Both the position numbers and the translations under genes were made by a program. This document shows positions 19,581 to 29,900 of a DNA stretch of 64,000 nt, in pieces. Below the pieces are notes generated by a model that was not told the DNA's origin, did not search any database, and worked only from the letters and a program-made list of their open reading frames with translations. Numbering within the stretch: the first letter of the stretch is position 1; each line of letters begins with the position of its first letter. This DNA comes from Hyphomicrobiales bacterium (GTDB lineage Bacteria; Pseudomonadota; Alphaproteobacteria; Rhizobiales; NORP267): the NCBI GenBank assembly GCA_021775855.1, contig JAJFGZ010000004.1, forward strand, positions 1 to 64,000, written 5' to 3'.

Positions 19581-20081
19581 ATGGCGATCTATTGTGTCTT
19601 TGAACCGGCAAAGGCGGACCGCAACGGGCGGAGCCCCGCTGAGCGCGCGGTTTTTGTTCGCGACCGGTTTCGCTGGGCCGCGCTTTCTTTCGGCCCCGCC
19701 TGGCTATTGACCAAAGGTCTTTGGTGGGCGCTTGCCGCGTATATCCTGTTCACCGCCGGTCTCGGCTATGCCCTGTACGCGCTGGTGCCTGCAAGCCTGG
19801 TAGCTTTGCCCCTGATATTTCTGCTCCTCAATCTGCTGATTGCGTTCGAAGCCACCAGTCTTCTTGGCTGGTCCCTGTCGCGCCGGGGGTTCGAGATGCG
19901 CGCCACCGTCACAGGCCACAATCTGGATGATTGCGAACGCCGCTATTTCGCCAGCCGCAGCCCGGCCCGCAAAGCCCGCCAGCGCCCTCCGCCAGATGTG
20001 CCCGATATCGACGTTGCCCGGTCCGGCATCGCGGATGACAGCAAAGTTGTTATCGGCGTTTTCCCAAGGCCCGGGGGATGA
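19581..20081 (+). CDS. DUF2628 membrane protein
   Basis: 166 residues. The N-terminal [23 protein letters not shown] and two or three hydrophobic helices (about 45–95) match DUF2628, a small family often found between hisB and hisH in alphaproteobacteria. The C-terminal tail is basic then acidic. Function unknown. It begins 4 bp after hisB and its end overlaps hisH by 4 bp, so it is translated within the histidine operon. Confidence 0.8.
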   Translation: MAIYCVFEPAKADRNGRSPAERAVFVRDRFRWAALSFGPAWLLTKGLWWALAAYILFTAGLGYALYALVPASLVALPLIFLLLNLLIAFEATSLLGWSLSRRGFEMRATVTGHNLDDCERRYFASRSPARKARQRPPPDVPDIDVARSGIADDSKVVIGVFPRPGG

Positions 20082-20728
20082 CCATTGCGATCATCGATTA
20101 CGGTTCGGGCAATCTCCGCTCGGCGGCGAAAGCGTTTGAATTCGCGGTGCGCGGGTTGGGCCGCGATGACCCCGTTACCCTGACCCGGGATCCCGACCAG
20201 GTCGCCAAAGCCGATAGGATCGTTCTTCCGGGCGTTGGCGCGTTTCAGGATTGCAAACAGGGACTTTTCGCCATTCCCGGCATGATCGATGCCCTTGAAG
20301 AGATGGTGATCGCGAACGCCCGCCCGTTTCTCGGCATCTGCGTCGGCATGCAGTTGATGGCGACAAGGGGGCTGGAACACGGCGTTGAGCCCGGGCTCGA
20401 CTGGATCACAGGCGATGTCGCCATGATCAATCCGGATGACCCGGAATTGAAAATCCCGCATATGGGCTGGAACACGCTTCGTATTGAAAACAATCACCCG
20501 GCCCTGTCTGGTATAGAGACCGGACAAACGGGATTACATGCCTATTTCGTGCATTCCTACGCCATGCAACCGGTGGTACCTGATCAACTGATCGCGACCA
20601 CCGATTATGGCGGACCGGTCGCCGCGATTGTCGCCCGCGACAACATGATCGGGACCCAGTTTCATCCGGAAAAAAGCCAGCAGCTCGGGCTCAAATTGAT
20701 CGCCAATTTCGTGGAATGGTCGCCATGA
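20078..20728 (+). CDS. hisH: Imidazole glycerol phosphate synthase, glutaminase subunit
   Basis: 216 residues. HisH releases ammonia from glutamine for HisF. The class I glutamine amidotransferase triad is visible: the nucleophile in [15 protein letters not shown], and His/Glu in [13 protein letters not shown]. The N-terminal [19 protein letters not shown] is typical. It shares an ATGA junction with hisA. Confidence 0.96.
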   Translation: MTIAIIDYGSGNLRSAAKAFEFAVRGLGRDDPVTLTRDPDQVAKADRIVLPGVGAFQDCKQGLFAIPGMIDALEEMVIANARPFLGICVGMQLMATRGLEHGVEPGLDWITGDVAMINPDDPELKIPHMGWNTLRIENNHPALSGIETGQTGLHAYFVHSYAMQPVVPDQLIATTDYGGPVAAIVARDNMIGTQFHPEKSQQLGLKLIANFVEWSP

Positions 20729-21471
20729 TCCTGTTCCCTGCGATCGACCTCAAATCCGGCCAGTGCGTCCGCCTCGTCAAGGGCAACATGGACCAGGCCA
20801 CCGTTTTCAACGACGATCCGGCTGCCCAGGCCAAAGCATTTGAAGACCAGGGTTTTGAATATCTCCATATGGTCGATCTGGATGGCGCCTTTGCCGGTGC
20901 ATCGCGTAACGGCGCGGCGGTCGAAAGGGTGCTCGAGACCGTTTCCATCCCGGTCCAGCTGGGCGGCGGTATCCGTACGCTGGATGATATCGATGCCTGG
21001 CTCGACAAGGGCCTGGCGCGGGTCATTCTCGGCACCATCGCCGTACGCAATCCCGCGCTGGTCAGGCAGGCATGTAAAAAACACCCCAGCCGGATCGCGG
21101 TCGGGATTGACGCCCGCGACGGGCGCGTCGCGGTCGAGGGTTGGGCCAAGACGTCAGAATTGTCCGCCGCTGAATTGTCCACGCGGTTCACCGATTGCGG
21201 CGTGGCGGCGATCATTTATACCGATATTTCTCGCGACGGTATGCTGTCCGGCATCAACTGGCCGGCAACCATCGCGCTTCGAGCATCGATTGATATCCCC
21301 GTCATCGCGTCCGGCGGGTTGGCCTCGATGGCCGATATCGATGCGCTGGTTGCCCCGGACGCGGCCCTTTTGGAAGGCGCCATTGCCGGCCGCGCGTTGT
21401 ATGACGGGCGGCTCAATGTGGCGGAAGCGCTTGCAAGAATAGCCGCGAGCCGGGGGGTGGCGGATGCTTAA
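20725..21471 (+). CDS. hisA: ProFAR isomerase
   Basis: 248 residues. HisA is a TIM-barrel isomerase of histidine synthesis. [19 protein letters not shown] (catalytic Asp), [27 protein letters not shown] and [14 protein letters not shown] are all present. The start is the ATG that overlaps the hisH stop; an ATG at 20716 is also in frame. The end overlaps hisF by 8 bp. Confidence 0.96.
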   Translation: MILFPAIDLKSGQCVRLVKGNMDQATVFNDDPAAQAKAFEDQGFEYLHMVDLDGAFAGASRNGAAVERVLETVSIPVQLGGGIRTLDDIDAWLDKGLARVILGTIAVRNPALVRQACKKHPSRIAVGIDARDGRVAVEGWAKTSELSAAELSTRFTDCGVAAIIYTDISRDGMLSGINWPATIALRASIDIPVIASGGLASMADIDALVAPDAALLEGAIAGRALYDGRLNVAEALARIAASRGVADA

Positions 21472-22243
21472 AATCCGGATGATTCCGTGCTTGGACGTCA
21501 AGGATGGCCGCGTCGTCAAGGGCGTCAATTTTGTCGATCTGGTGGATGCCGGTGACCCGGTCGAGAGCGCGCTTGCCTATGACGCGGCGGGCGCCGATGA
21601 ATTGTGCTTTCTTGATATCACCGCGAGTTCCGAGAAACGCAACATCATGCTTGATGTGGTTTCGCGCACGGCAGAGGCCTGTTTCATGCCGCTCACCGTC
21701 GGTGGCGGGGTGCGTACCCTGGACGATATCCGAAACCTCCTGTTGCACGGTGCCGACAAGGTCGCGATCAATACGGCAGCGGTCAACGATCCAGAGTTTG
21801 TACGTGCGGCGGCGCTGAAGTTCGGCGGGCAATGCATCGTCGTTGCCATCGACGCCAAACGGGTTGATGACGGGGGCGCGAAACGTTGGGAGATTTTCAC
21901 CCATGGCGGGCGCACCGCGACTGGTATCGACGCGGTTCAATTCGCGCAAAAAGTGGTGGCGCTCGGGGCCGGTGAAATCCTGCTCACCTCGATGGACCGG
22001 GACGGCACCAAACAGGGGTTTGATACCGGCCTGACCCGCGCCATCTCGGACGCCGTCGCGGTCCCGGTGATTGCCTCCGGCGGGGTCGGCAATCTCGATC
22101 ACCTCGTGGATGGCGTCACCAAAGGCAAGGCCAGCGCCGTGCTGGCGGCTTCAATTTTCCATTTTGGCGAATATACGATTTCCGAGGCCAAGGACCATAT
22201 GGCCGCCGCCGGCATCCCGGTCCGGCTGGATCAAGGCAAATAA
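21464..22243 (+). CDS. hisF: Imidazole glycerol phosphate synthase, cyclase subunit
   Basis: 259 residues. HisF joins ammonia from HisH to PRFAR to give IGP and AICAR. The barrel motifs [48 protein letters not shown] and [17 protein letters not shown] include both catalytic aspartates. It overlaps hisA. Confidence 0.97.
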   Translation: MLKIRMIPCLDVKDGRVVKGVNFVDLVDAGDPVESALAYDAAGADELCFLDITASSEKRNIMLDVVSRTAEACFMPLTVGGGVRTLDDIRNLLLHGADKVAINTAAVNDPEFVRAAALKFGGQCIVVAIDAKRVDDGGAKRWEIFTHGGRTATGIDAVQFAQKVVALGAGEILLTSMDRDGTKQGFDTGLTRAISDAVAVPVIASGGVGNLDHLVDGVTKGKASAVLAASIFHFGEYTISEAKDHMAAAGIPVRLDQGK

Positions 22244-22322
22244 GTACCGCCATTGGTTTGACTCAACGCCTTGCGGGTTTGTAAATGCAGATTGAGCGTA
22301 AACATCAAAAAGGAAACCGATT

Positions 22323-22637
22323 GTGAGCGGTTTCAGTCTGGAAGATCTGGTGGCGATTCTCCGTGCGCGCAGCACCGCGTCCGCTGACAATTCCTATACA
22401 AGAAGTCTGCTCGATGGCGGCCCAGCGCTAATTGCCCGCAAGGTCGGCGAAGAAGCGACCGAGACAATTATCGCGGCGCTTGGCGATGATACGGACGCGG
22501 TGCGCGATGAAGCTGCTGATCTGCTATATCACCTGCTTGTTCTACTGGAAGTGAAGGGTGTAGAACTTAAAGATGTTCTGGCGGAACTCGAACGCCGCAC
22601 CAGCCAGTCCGGATTGGACGAAAAAGCCGCCCGTTAG
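22323..22637 (+). CDS. hisE: Phosphoribosyl-ATP pyrophosphatase
   Basis: 104 residues, monofunctional HisE without a HisI domain. The MazG-like motifs KVGEEATETIIAAL and DEAADLLYHLLVLLE hold the metal-binding acidic residues. Start is GTG at 22323 with AAGGA about eight bases upstream. A 79-bp gap separates it from hisF, so a separate promoter or processing site is possible. Confidence 0.94.
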   Translation: MSGFSLEDLVAILRARSTASADNSYTRSLLDGGPALIARKVGEEATETIIAALGDDTDAVRDEAADLLYHLLVLLEVKGVELKDVLAELERRTSQSGLDEKAAR

Positions 22638-22676
22638 CTGGTATTTTGTAAATCTGCTTCAATCGGCGATACAAAA

Positions 22677-23633
22677 ATGGATAAATTAGCCGCACAATCC
22701 GTATCCCCCTACCGCGTATTCTCGCGCGACGAATGGGCGGGCCTGCGCGCCGGCGAGCCGATGACCTTGACCCAGAAAGAGTTGCGCCAATTGCAGGGCA
22801 TCAACGAGCGCGTATCGGCCAAGGAAGTAGAGCAGATCCACCTGCCGCTGTCCCGTCTGTTGGATTTTTACGTGGTCGCTGCGAAGGATCTCCACGCCGC
22901 TACCGAGCGTTTTCTGGGTGGAAAAAACCACGCCAAGATGCCGTTCATTATTGGTCTCGCTGGATCCGTCGCGGTCGGGAAGTCCACCACGGCGCGGATC
23001 CTGCAAGCTTTGCTTGGGCGCTGGCCCGGCAACCCGAAAGTCGATCTGGTGCCGACCGACGGGTTTTTGTTACCTAACGCTGTGCTCGAAAAGGAAGGCC
23101 TGATGGACAAGAAGGGCTTTCCCGAAAGCTTCGATTTACCGACCTTGCTGCGCTTCATGACCGATGTGAAGGCCGGTCAGCCAAAAGTCCGCGCGCCGGT
23201 TTATTCCCATTTTGCATACGACGTGATGCCCGGAAAAACCATCCAGGTGGACCGCCCGGATATTCTGATCGTCGAGGGGCTGAACGTTCTGCAGCCGGCG
23301 CGGTTACCAAAAGACGGTACGGAAATACCGTTTGTCTCCGACTTTTTCGATTTTTCGATTTACGTGGATGCCGACGCCGACGTGATCGAGCGCTGGTATG
23401 TGGAGAGGTTTATGGAATTGCGCAATACCGCGTTCCGCGATCCTGCCTCCTATTTCCATCGCTACAGTCAGGTTAGCGACATCGAGGCAAGTGATATTTC
23501 TCACGATATCTGGCGCCAGATCAATCTGCGAAACTTACGCGAAAACATCTTACCGACCCGCCAGCGTGCCGACCTGATCCTACACAAGGGCAAGGACCAT
23601 CAGGTCGAAAAGGTCGCCCTCAGGAAACTGTAA
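22677..23633 (+). CDS. coaA: Pantothenate kinase type I
   Basis: 318 residues. CoaA phosphorylates pantothenate, the committed step to CoA, and is usually inhibited by CoA. The P-loop [30 protein letters not shown] and the [22 protein letters not shown] tail are conserved. It follows hisE as in many alphaproteobacteria. The stop is 3 bp from the stop of the convergent kinase gene. Confidence 0.96.
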   Translation: MDKLAAQSVSPYRVFSRDEWAGLRAGEPMTLTQKELRQLQGINERVSAKEVEQIHLPLSRLLDFYVVAAKDLHAATERFLGGKNHAKMPFIIGLAGSVAVGKSTTARILQALLGRWPGNPKVDLVPTDGFLLPNAVLEKEGLMDKKGFPESFDLPTLLRFMTDVKAGQPKVRAPVYSHFAYDVMPGKTIQVDRPDILIVEGLNVLQPARLPKDGTEIPFVSDFFDFSIYVDADADVIERWYVERFMELRNTAFRDPASYFHRYSQVSDIEASDISHDIWRQINLRNLRENILPTRQRADLILHKGKDHQVEKVALRKL

Positions 23634-23636
23634 TTT

Positions 23637-24629
23637 TCAGACCAGACCGTCCTTTTTTGCCTGTTCGATAAGCGAAACTTCGGGCCGGGCGCCCATATGC
23701 CCGATCACCTCCGCTGCCGCCATGGCGCCAAGCCGCGCGCAATCCTCGAGCGGTCGGTCTTGAGACAGCCCGAACATGAACCCGGCGGCGAAAAGATCCC
23801 CGGCACCGGTCGTATCCACAAGCGCGTCGACCTTTTTGGCGGGTACTTCGCTGGCCGTCCCGCCGGATAGAATAACCGCGCCTTCGGCGCTCCTGGTCAA
23901 CACGGCGAGCGGGCAATCGGTGCGCACTTTGGCGCACGCTTCCTCAAACGATGCGACCTCGTAAAGCGATATAATCTCGGCTTCGTTGGCGAACAGGATA
24001 TCCACTTCGTCGCTCACCAGGACCCGGAATTCCTCCCGGTGACGATCAACGCAGAACGAGTCCGATAACGTCAGGGCCACCCGGCCACCGTGTTTGTGAG
24101 CCAGCCGGGCCGCCTTATAAAACGCCTCCTTGGCGGGCGCCGGGTCGAATAGGTAACCTTCAAGATAGACAATATTGGCGCGTGCGATCTGGGACTCGTC
24201 TACATCGTCGGGACCCAGGGTCTGGCTGGCGCCAAGGAACGTGTTCATGGTGCGCTCGCCATCGGGTGTCACCAGAATGAGGCAGCGCGCGGTAGGTTCG
24301 CCGTCAGCGCGTGCAGGCGTCGTATAGTCGACCCCAAGCGCGATGATATCGTGATGGAACACCCTGCCAAGCTGATCGGCTTTGACCATTCCGATGAACG
24401 CGCTCGCAGCGCCAAATGACGCCAAGCCGGCAATGGTATTGGCCGCCGATCCGCCGGATATTTCGATCCCCGGCCCCATTGCGCCATACAGTGCTTCGGC
24501 CCTGTCCGCGTCAATCAGCTGCATGCTGCTTTTGTTCAGTTTCTGGGCTTCAAGGAACGCGTCATCGGTGCGTGACAGCACATCGACAATCGCGTTGCCG
24601 ATACCAAGCACGTCGTATGTCTCAGCCAT
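23637..24629 (-). CDS. PfkB-family sugar/nucleoside kinase, probable adenosine kinase
   Basis: 330 residues from the ATG at 24629. The ribokinase fold shows DVLGIGNAIVDVLSRTDD at the N-terminus, GGSAANTIAGLASFGA, and the PfkB signature DTTGAGDLFAAGFMFGLSQ with catalytic Asp. The start and the phrase IDADRAEALYGAMGPG match the alphaproteobacterial adenosine kinase group, but substrate specificity is inferred. It converges on coaA. Confidence 0.85.
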   Translation of the reverse strand: MAETYDVLGIGNAIVDVLSRTDDAFLEAQKLNKSSMQLIDADRAEALYGAMGPGIEISGGSAANTIAGLASFGAASAFIGMVKADQLGRVFHHDIIALGVDYTTPARADGEPTARCLILVTPDGERTMNTFLGASQTLGPDDVDESQIARANIVYLEGYLFDPAPAKEAFYKAARLAHKHGGRVALTLSDSFCVDRHREEFRVLVSDEVDILFANEAEIISLYEVASFEEACAKVRTDCPLAVLTRSAEGAVILSGGTASEVPAKKVDALVDTTGAGDLFAAGFMFGLSQDRPLEDCARLGAMAAAEVIGHMGARPEVSLIEQAKKDGLV

Positions 24630-24805
24630 GGGGGTGTCCTGTCCGGGAAAGATGGGTCTGCGGGAAATGATTCGCGCCGAACCTATAGGCAAAGCCCGGT
24701 TTCAGGCAAGCCTAGCACGCCAGCATTTTGCCCCTTGTTCGCGAACGCCCCAGCAACTATCTGAATGCTGACGAATTTGTTCAAAGGCAAGTAATTTTTA
24801 CCTCC

Positions 24806-25492
24806 ATGATCGACGCCGCCATCACTGCCTTCAGCCAGGTCCTTACCCCGCCCTTCCGCTCAGTCTTGTGGCGCTCGCTCGGGATAACTATTGCCGGACT
24901 GATCGCCATCTGGTTCGGGTTGGAAGCGCTACTCGGCTATTTTGTCGAATTTCCGTGGCCCTGGCTTGAAACCAGCCTCTCGATTATCGCGGGCCTCGGC
25001 ATGGTGATCGGGATGTCGTTTCTGATCGGACCCATCTCCTCGCTGGTGGCGGGGCTGTTTCTTGACGAAATTGCCGACCAGGTCGAGGCCGTTCATTACC
25101 CCGACGATCCCTCGGGTACGGCGTTGCCCCTGGTCCGCTCGATCGTGCTCTCAGCTAAATTCGCCGGGCTGGTGCTGTTGGTGAATATCATCGCGCTGCT
25201 GTTTTTACTTGTCCCGGGGGTTAACCTGATCGCCTTTTTTGGTGCCAACGGGTACCTGCTTGGTCGGGAATATTTCGAGCTCGCGGGCCTGCGCCACAGC
25301 ACCCACGAAGAGGTCATCGCGCTCCGCGAAACCAACCGGGCCCGGGTTTTTATGGCCGGCCTGATCATTGCCGGGCTGCTGGCAATCCCGATCCTCAATC
25401 TGCTAACCCCGTTGTTTGCCACCACCTTCATGGTGCATATCTACAAACAGGCTGAGTACCGGGCGGCGCAAATGCGATTGGCGGGGCCATAG
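24806..25492 (+). CDS. CysZ/EI24-like membrane protein
   Basis: 228 residues with four to six hydrophobic segments (about 22–42, 58–85, 112–145, 185–215). The repeated pattern around FLIGPISSLVAGLFLDEIADQVE and the LVPGVNLIAFFGANGYLLGREYFEL region matches EI24/CysZ-like proteins. E. coli CysZ takes up sulfate; distant alphaproteobacterial members have no tested role. ATG at 24806 is preferred over an upstream in-frame start at 24728. Confidence 0.75.
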   Translation: MIDAAITAFSQVLTPPFRSVLWRSLGITIAGLIAIWFGLEALLGYFVEFPWPWLETSLSIIAGLGMVIGMSFLIGPISSLVAGLFLDEIADQVEAVHYPDDPSGTALPLVRSIVLSAKFAGLVLLVNIIALLFLLVPGVNLIAFFGANGYLLGREYFELAGLRHSTHEEVIALRETNRARVFMAGLIIAGLLAIPILNLLTPLFATTFMVHIYKQAEYRAAQMRLAGP

Positions 25493-25515
25493 GGGATCTC
25501 GCCCCAACAGATATA

Positions 25516-25574
25516 ATTCCATTCCCATGTCCCGGCCGTGATCTGGGATTGAGGCGCGACGCGGGGAATGAAAT
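25516..25574. repeat. Inverted repeat in a convergent gap
   Basis: ATTCCATTCCC (25516–25526) pairs with GGGAATGAAAT (25564–25574) with one mismatch, loop 37 bases, between the convergent EI24-like gene and nth. A small GGGG/CCCC hairpin precedes it. No T run follows, so it is not a standard intrinsic terminator, but it could stabilise the 3' ends of both transcripts. Confidence 0.45.
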
Positions 25575-25594
25575 TGACGTCGAGCGAAGGTCGC

Positions 25595-26287
25595 CTAAAC
25601 CATCTCGGTTTTTTCGCCGAACAGGCACAGATCCGCGATCAGGCAGTTCGGGCAATCGGGTTTGCGGGCCTTGCAGACGTAGCGCCCGTGCAGGATGAGC
25701 CAATGGTGAGCGTGTAGCATAAAGCCGTCCGGCACGTTGGCGTCCAGCGCCTTTTCTACCGCCAACACGTCTTTGCCTGGCGCCAGGCCGGTGCGGTTCG
25801 AGATACGGAAAATATGGGTATCCACCGCCATGGTCGGCTGACCGAACGCGATGTTGAGGACCACATTGGCGGTTTTGCGGCCAACACCCGGCAATGACAC
25901 GAGGGCGTCGCGGTCGGCTGGCACCTTGCCGCCAAAGTCTGCGATCAGCTTTTCCGAAAGGCCGATAACGTTTTTGGCCTTGTTGCGGTAAAGCCCGATC
26001 GCTCGGACAAAATCGCGTACCCGATCTTCGCCGAGCGCCAGCATCTTTTCCGGGTTGTCGGCGGTTTCAAACAGAGCTTTAGTTGCCTTGTTGACCCCGG
26101 CATCGGTCGCTTGCGCCGACAGCACCACGGCAACCAGCAGCGTAAAGTCGTTGGTATAGTCCAGTTCGCCCTTCGGTTCCGGGTCGTTATCACGAAACCG
26201 CGTAAACATTTCGATCCGCGCCGCCGCGACCAGTTGTCCGGGTGACTTGTTGTCGCTCTTGCTGCGCGTGCTCTTGGATTTGGCCAT
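25595..26287 (-). CDS. nth: Endonuclease III
   Basis: 230 residues. Nth is a DNA glycosylase/AP lyase for oxidised pyrimidines. The helix-hairpin-helix LVSLPGVGRKTANVVLNIAF with catalytic Lys, VDTHIFRISNRTGL with catalytic Asp, and the Fe–S ligands C-x6-C-x2-C-x5-C (CKARKPDCPNCLIADLC) are complete. ATG at 26287 is preferred to an open extension to 26365. It is divergent from the DUF2244 gene, whose start lies 67 bp upstream. Confidence 0.95.
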   Translation of the reverse strand: MAKSKSTRSKSDNKSPGQLVAAARIEMFTRFRDNDPEPKGELDYTNDFTLLVAVVLSAQATDAGVNKATKALFETADNPEKMLALGEDRVRDFVRAIGLYRNKAKNVIGLSEKLIADFGGKVPADRDALVSLPGVGRKTANVVLNIAFGQPTMAVDTHIFRISNRTGLAPGKDVLAVEKALDANVPDGFMLHAHHWLILHGRYVCKARKPDCPNCLIADLCLFGEKTEMV

Positions 26288-26354
26288 GGGCGATCTATAC
26301 TCAAATCGAATCGGCCCGCAACCCGATTCCTGCACGAAACGCGGAGCAAACTGA

Positions 26355-26837
26355 ATGCCGGGCATACCATCTGGGAATGAACTCGAATCCTACGCGCTTT
26401 TGTTAAAACCCCACCGATCCCTGCCGCCGGAAGGGTTCTTTGTCTTCATGGTCCTGATCTCGGCCATCACGTTTATCGTTGGGCTAGTGTTTTTCCTTGC
26501 CGGTGCCTGGCCGGTGGCCGGATTTCTCGGCCTCGACGTGTTGGCAATATATATCGCATTCAAACTGAATTACGTCAGCGGGCGCTGGCAGGAATTGATC
26601 GAGATATCCGGCTCCGGGATGCGGGTGTGCCGAACGTCTCCATCGGGGAAACAATCGATCTGGCATTTTAATCCGTACTGGGTTCGCGTGGAAACCTGCC
26701 TCAAAGACGATGAGTGCACTGGGTTGATCTTGACCTCACACGGCCGGCGGCTCGCGATTGGCGCGTTCCTTGGCAGCGATATGCGGATCAAGGCGGCCCA
26801 GTCGCTGCACGCGGCGCTGCGGGTTCGGCTGAGATAG
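26355..26837 (+). CDS. DUF2244 membrane protein
   Basis: 160 residues. Two adjacent membrane helices (about 30–70) follow the motif LLKPHRSLPPEGFFVFM, and the C-terminal part is a soluble beta-rich domain with WHFNPYWVRVE and SHGRRLAIGAFL. This is the DUF2244 pattern, common in alphaproteobacteria next to nth or cytochrome oxidase genes. No known function. Confidence 0.8.
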   Translation: MPGIPSGNELESYALLLKPHRSLPPEGFFVFMVLISAITFIVGLVFFLAGAWPVAGFLGLDVLAIYIAFKLNYVSGRWQELIEISGSGMRVCRTSPSGKQSIWHFNPYWVRVETCLKDDECTGLILTSHGRRLAIGAFLGSDMRIKAAQSLHAALRVRLR

Positions 26838-26919
26838 ATTTCAGCGGTCAGGAATCGGGTGGCGGGTGAGCGGGAATTAGGGATAATGCAACGACAGACT
26901 GAGACAAAGGAATGATGCC

Positions 26920-27837
26920 ATGCCGCTGCAGACCAATCTTGCCGAACGGGGATTTGATTTTATGCCCGCGATGCCGGTGATCGACGACGATTACGCGCAG
27001 GTTCGCCGGGCGATTTCCTACCTGATCGACCATTGGCGCGATCAACCCTCGCTGAGCGCGGTGGCGGCCCATGTAGGGCTCAACGAAACCCGATTCCAGA
27101 AGCTCTTCAAGCGCTGGGCCGGGATTTCACCAAAGGAATTTGTCCAGGCACTGACCATCGATCATGCTCGTCATTTATTGCGCGATTCAGTCTCGGTTCT
27201 AGACGCCGCTTACGAAGTGGGATTATCGGGCCCTGGCAGGTTGCACGATCTGTTCGTGACCCACGAAGCCATGACCCCGGGAGAATTCAAGGCGGGTGGC
27301 GCCGAGCTTGAAATAATATACGGCTTCCACGCCTGCCCGTTCGGCGAAGCCCTGATCATGACCACGTCGCGTGGCCTGTCGGGGCTCGCTTTCTGCGACG
27401 ATGTCCGCGGCCGTGCGCCGACCCTGGCCGACATGATCCGGCGCTGGCCGAATGCAAGCTATCGGGAAGATGCGGTCGTAACCGCGCCGTATGCCGGGCG
27501 GATTTTCGATCCGCTCAACTGGCGCAACGAGACCCCGCTCCGGGTCGTCATGATCGGCACCGATTTCGAGATCAGCGTCTGGGAAAAGCTGCTGAAAATC
27601 CCCCTCGGCGCGGCCACCACATACGGCGATCTGGCAGCCTCGCTCGGTAAGCCCAAGGCCGCCCGCGCTGTCGGCTCCGCCGTTGGCCGCAACCCGGTCT
27701 CGTTCGTCGTGCCCTGCCACCGGGTTCTGGGTAAAACCGGCGCCGTCACCGGGTACCATTGGGGGGTGACGCGCAAACACGCCATTATCGGATGGGAAGC
27801 CGGAGTGGCGGGGTCAGCCCTCCAGGATATCCTTTGA
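26920..27837 (+). CDS. Ada-like AraC regulator fused to O6-methylguanine-DNA methyltransferase
   Basis: 305 residues. An AraC-type helix-turn-helix domain (about 28–115, [25 protein letters not shown]) is fused to a methyltransferase domain (about 130–300) with the active-site [18 protein letters not shown]. Unlike E. coli Ada, the N-terminal zinc/methylphosphotriester domain with the Cys sensor is absent, so how it would sense damage is unclear. The last 24 bp overlap the convergent gpmA end. Confidence 0.88.
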   Translation: MPLQTNLAERGFDFMPAMPVIDDDYAQVRRAISYLIDHWRDQPSLSAVAAHVGLNETRFQKLFKRWAGISPKEFVQALTIDHARHLLRDSVSVLDAAYEVGLSGPGRLHDLFVTHEAMTPGEFKAGGAELEIIYGFHACPFGEALIMTTSRGLSGLAFCDDVRGRAPTLADMIRRWPNASYREDAVVTAPYAGRIFDPLNWRNETPLRVVMIGTDFEISVWEKLLKIPLGAATTYGDLAASLGKPKAARAVGSAVGRNPVSFVVPCHRVLGKTGAVTGYHWGVTRKHAIIGWEAGVAGSALQDIL

Positions 27838-28434
27838 AATAACCCGGGTATCGGCCCCGAGCCGGTAGACCATCGGGACCCCGGTGCCTAGATTGACACT
27901 TGTGATTTCGTCGCGCCCGAGATTGTCGAGGACCATGACAAGGGCGCGTAGCGAATTGCCGTGGGCGGAGACGATGACCCGCTTTCCGGACATCACATCG
28001 GGCAGGATCCGGGTCAGGTAATAGGGCAGCACCCGGGCGGCGGTGTCCTTGAGGCTCTCCCCACCGGGGGGTGGGATATCGTACGAGCGCCGCCAGATAT
28101 GGACCTGCTCGTCGCCCCATTTTACCCGCGCATCATCCTTGTTGAGACCAACCAAGTCGCCGTAATCACGCTCGTTGATGGCCTCGTCCTCGATTCGCTC
28201 CAGATCCGATTGGCCAATCCCCTCAAGAATATGGTCGAGCGTTTTCTGCGCCCGCTCCAGCTTGCTGGTATAGGCGAGATCGAATTGCAGGCCCTCGCGT
28301 TTCAATAAATCGCCTGCATTGATGGCTTCCGCGACGCCCTTGTCCGTGAGCGGCACGTCTTTCCAGCCTGTGAACAGGTTCTTGAGGTTCCATTCGCTCT
28401 GGCCGTGACGCACCAGCACAAGCAGCCGTTCCAT
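27814..28434 (-). CDS. gpmA: 2,3-bisphosphoglycerate-dependent phosphoglycerate mutase
   Basis: 206 residues, a short form common in alphaproteobacteria. The catalytic [20 protein letters not shown] (phospho-acceptor His), the acid [15 protein letters not shown], and [13 protein letters not shown] are present. It interconverts 3- and 2-phosphoglycerate. It lies 23 bp downstream of dapB and overlaps the end of the Ada-like gene tail to tail. Confidence 0.95.
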   Translation of the reverse strand: MERLLVLVRHGQSEWNLKNLFTGWKDVPLTDKGVAEAINAGDLLKREGLQFDLAYTSKLERAQKTLDHILEGIGQSDLERIEDEAINERDYGDLVGLNKDDARVKWGDEQVHIWRRSYDIPPPGGESLKDTAARVLPYYLTRILPDVMSGKRVIVSAHGNSLRALVMVLDNLGRDEITSVNLGTGVPMVYRLGADTRVISKDILEG

Positions 28435-28457
28435 TTTTTACTCCGGGGAATATGTTT

Positions 28458-29270
28458 TCAGGATTTAAGTCCGAGGACGTCCTTCATGTCGTAGATGCCG
28501 GGTTTTTGACCCTTGCCCCAAAGGGCGGCGGTCACCGCGCCGCGCGCAAAAACTCCGCGGTCCTGGGCCCGGTGGGTAATCTCGATGCGTTCGGAAGGCC
28601 CTGCAAAAATCACGCTGTGATCGCCGACGACCGAACCGCCGCGCAACGTGGCAAACCCGATATCGCCGGGATTGCGGGGTCCCGTAAGCCCGTCGCGTGC
28701 CCGGATCGAGCGCTCTTCCAGTTCGATCCCGCGGCCCTTTGCAGCCGCATTGCCAAGCAGGTACGCCGTGCCTGAAGGCGCGTCCACCTTGTGACGGTGG
28801 TGCATCTCGACAATCTCGATATCGAAATCCTCGCCGAGCGAAGCTGCCGCCTGTTCGACCAGGCGGTCGAGCAGATTGACGCCGAGGCTCATATTGCCAG
28901 ATTTTATAATCACCGCGTGGCGCGACGCTGCTTTGATGGCCGCTTTCTGGGTTTCCGAAAACCCGGTCGTTCCGATCACATGGACAATCCGTCCCTGGGC
29001 GGCAAGCGCTGCGAGGTCGGTGGAGACGTCCGGATTTGTGAAATCAAGGACCCCGTCGGCCGCCGCCATGAGCGGCATGGGGTCGCTCGATACCGCGATA
29101 CCAGTCTCGCCTATGCCGGCGAGAGTGCCCGCGTCCTGTCCCAAAAATTCGGACTGGTCGTATTCCAGCGCGCCCGAAAGGGCCAGCCCTTCGGTCTCAA
29201 TGATTGCCCGCACCAGGGCGCGACCCATCCGCCCACCGGCGCCTGCGACTACAATTTTCATTTCGCCCAT
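28458..29270 (-). CDS. dapB: 4-hydroxy-tetrahydrodipicolinate reductase
   Basis: 270 residues. DapB acts in lysine and diaminopimelate synthesis. The nucleotide-binding [17 protein letters not shown], the family signature [19 protein letters not shown], and [13 protein letters not shown] are seen. The ATG at 29270 has GGGGAAG before it; the Met three codons later lacks a ribosome site. Confidence 0.96.
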   Translation of the reverse strand: MGEMKIVVAGAGGRMGRALVRAIIETEGLALSGALEYDQSEFLGQDAGTLAGIGETGIAVSSDPMPLMAAADGVLDFTNPDVSTDLAALAAQGRIVHVIGTTGFSETQKAAIKAASRHAVIIKSGNMSLGVNLLDRLVEQAAASLGEDFDIEIVEMHHRHKVDAPSGTAYLLGNAAAKGRGIELEERSIRARDGLTGPRNPGDIGFATLRGGSVVGDHSVIFAGPSERIEITHRAQDRGVFARGAVTAALWGKGQKPGIYDMKDVLGLKS

Positions 29271-29296
29271 GGCGCTTCCCCGAGGCTGATCAAACG

Positions 29297-29593
29297 TTAG
29301 CCCACGAATCCTCGGATAATAACGACATCTCCCGAGGAACAAGTTTTTCGGATTGCCAGTGCTTGCTGGTATTCTGGCGAATTATAGCAGGCCAACGCGG
29401 TTTCGTAAGAGTCGAATTCGATCACCACATGGCGGTCACGCAACGACCCTTCGACCTCCTCGAACGCGCCGCCCCTGACCAGAAACCGCGCGTTATATTT
29501 CTCGAACGCGATCGCGTTGGCTTTTACGTAATCCGGATAAATCTCCATATCGTCGACCGTGACGTGGGCGATCCAGTACCCTTTTTCACTCAT
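29297..29593 (-). CDS. DUF1330 protein, paralogue 1
   Basis: 98 residues. DUF1330 proteins are small ferredoxin-like-fold (dimeric alpha-beta barrel) proteins of unknown role. The motif [13 protein letters not shown] and [24 protein letters not shown] are typical. ATG at 29593 has AAAGGG upstream. It is similar along its whole length to the next gene upstream (29613–29900), so the two are a tandem duplication. Confidence 0.85.
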   Translation of the reverse strand: MSEKGYWIAHVTVDDMEIYPDYVKANAIAFEKYNARFLVRGGAFEEVEGSLRDRHVVIEFDSYETALACYNSPEYQQALAIRKTCSSGDVVIIRGFVG

Positions 29594-29612
29594 GAATTGC
29601 CCTTTCTGCCGG

Positions 29613-29900
29613 TTATTCGGCACCTTCAATAATCACCAGATCAGCGACCCCGGCGCCAACCCGATGGTCCCGGGCTTTTTGGTATTCCGGTGAGTTGTAA
29701 CAGGCAAGGGCTTGTTCCATTGAAGAAAACTCGATCACCACATTGCGCGGCCGGCCATCGCCCTCCAATTGCTCGGTGCGCCCGCCACGCGCCAGAATGC
29801 GCGCGCCGAATTTTTCAAACACCGGCCCCGCCGCCTTGGCGTATTCGCCATAAGGGTCCGGATCGGTCACGGTGACATGGGCAACCCAATAGGCTTTCAT
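29613..29900 (-). CDS. DUF1330 protein, paralogue 2
   Basis: 95 residues, the second member of the pair. It has [20 protein letters not shown] and [23 protein letters not shown]. Its start overlaps the pyrF stop by 4 bp (ATGA), suggesting pyrF–DUF1330–DUF1330–dapB–gpmA are co-transcribed. Function unknown. Confidence 0.85.
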   Translation of the reverse strand: MKAYWVAHVTVTDPDPYGEYAKAAGPVFEKFGARILARGGRTEQLEGDGRPRNVVIEFSSMEQALACYNSPEYQKARDHRVGAGVADLVIIEGAE

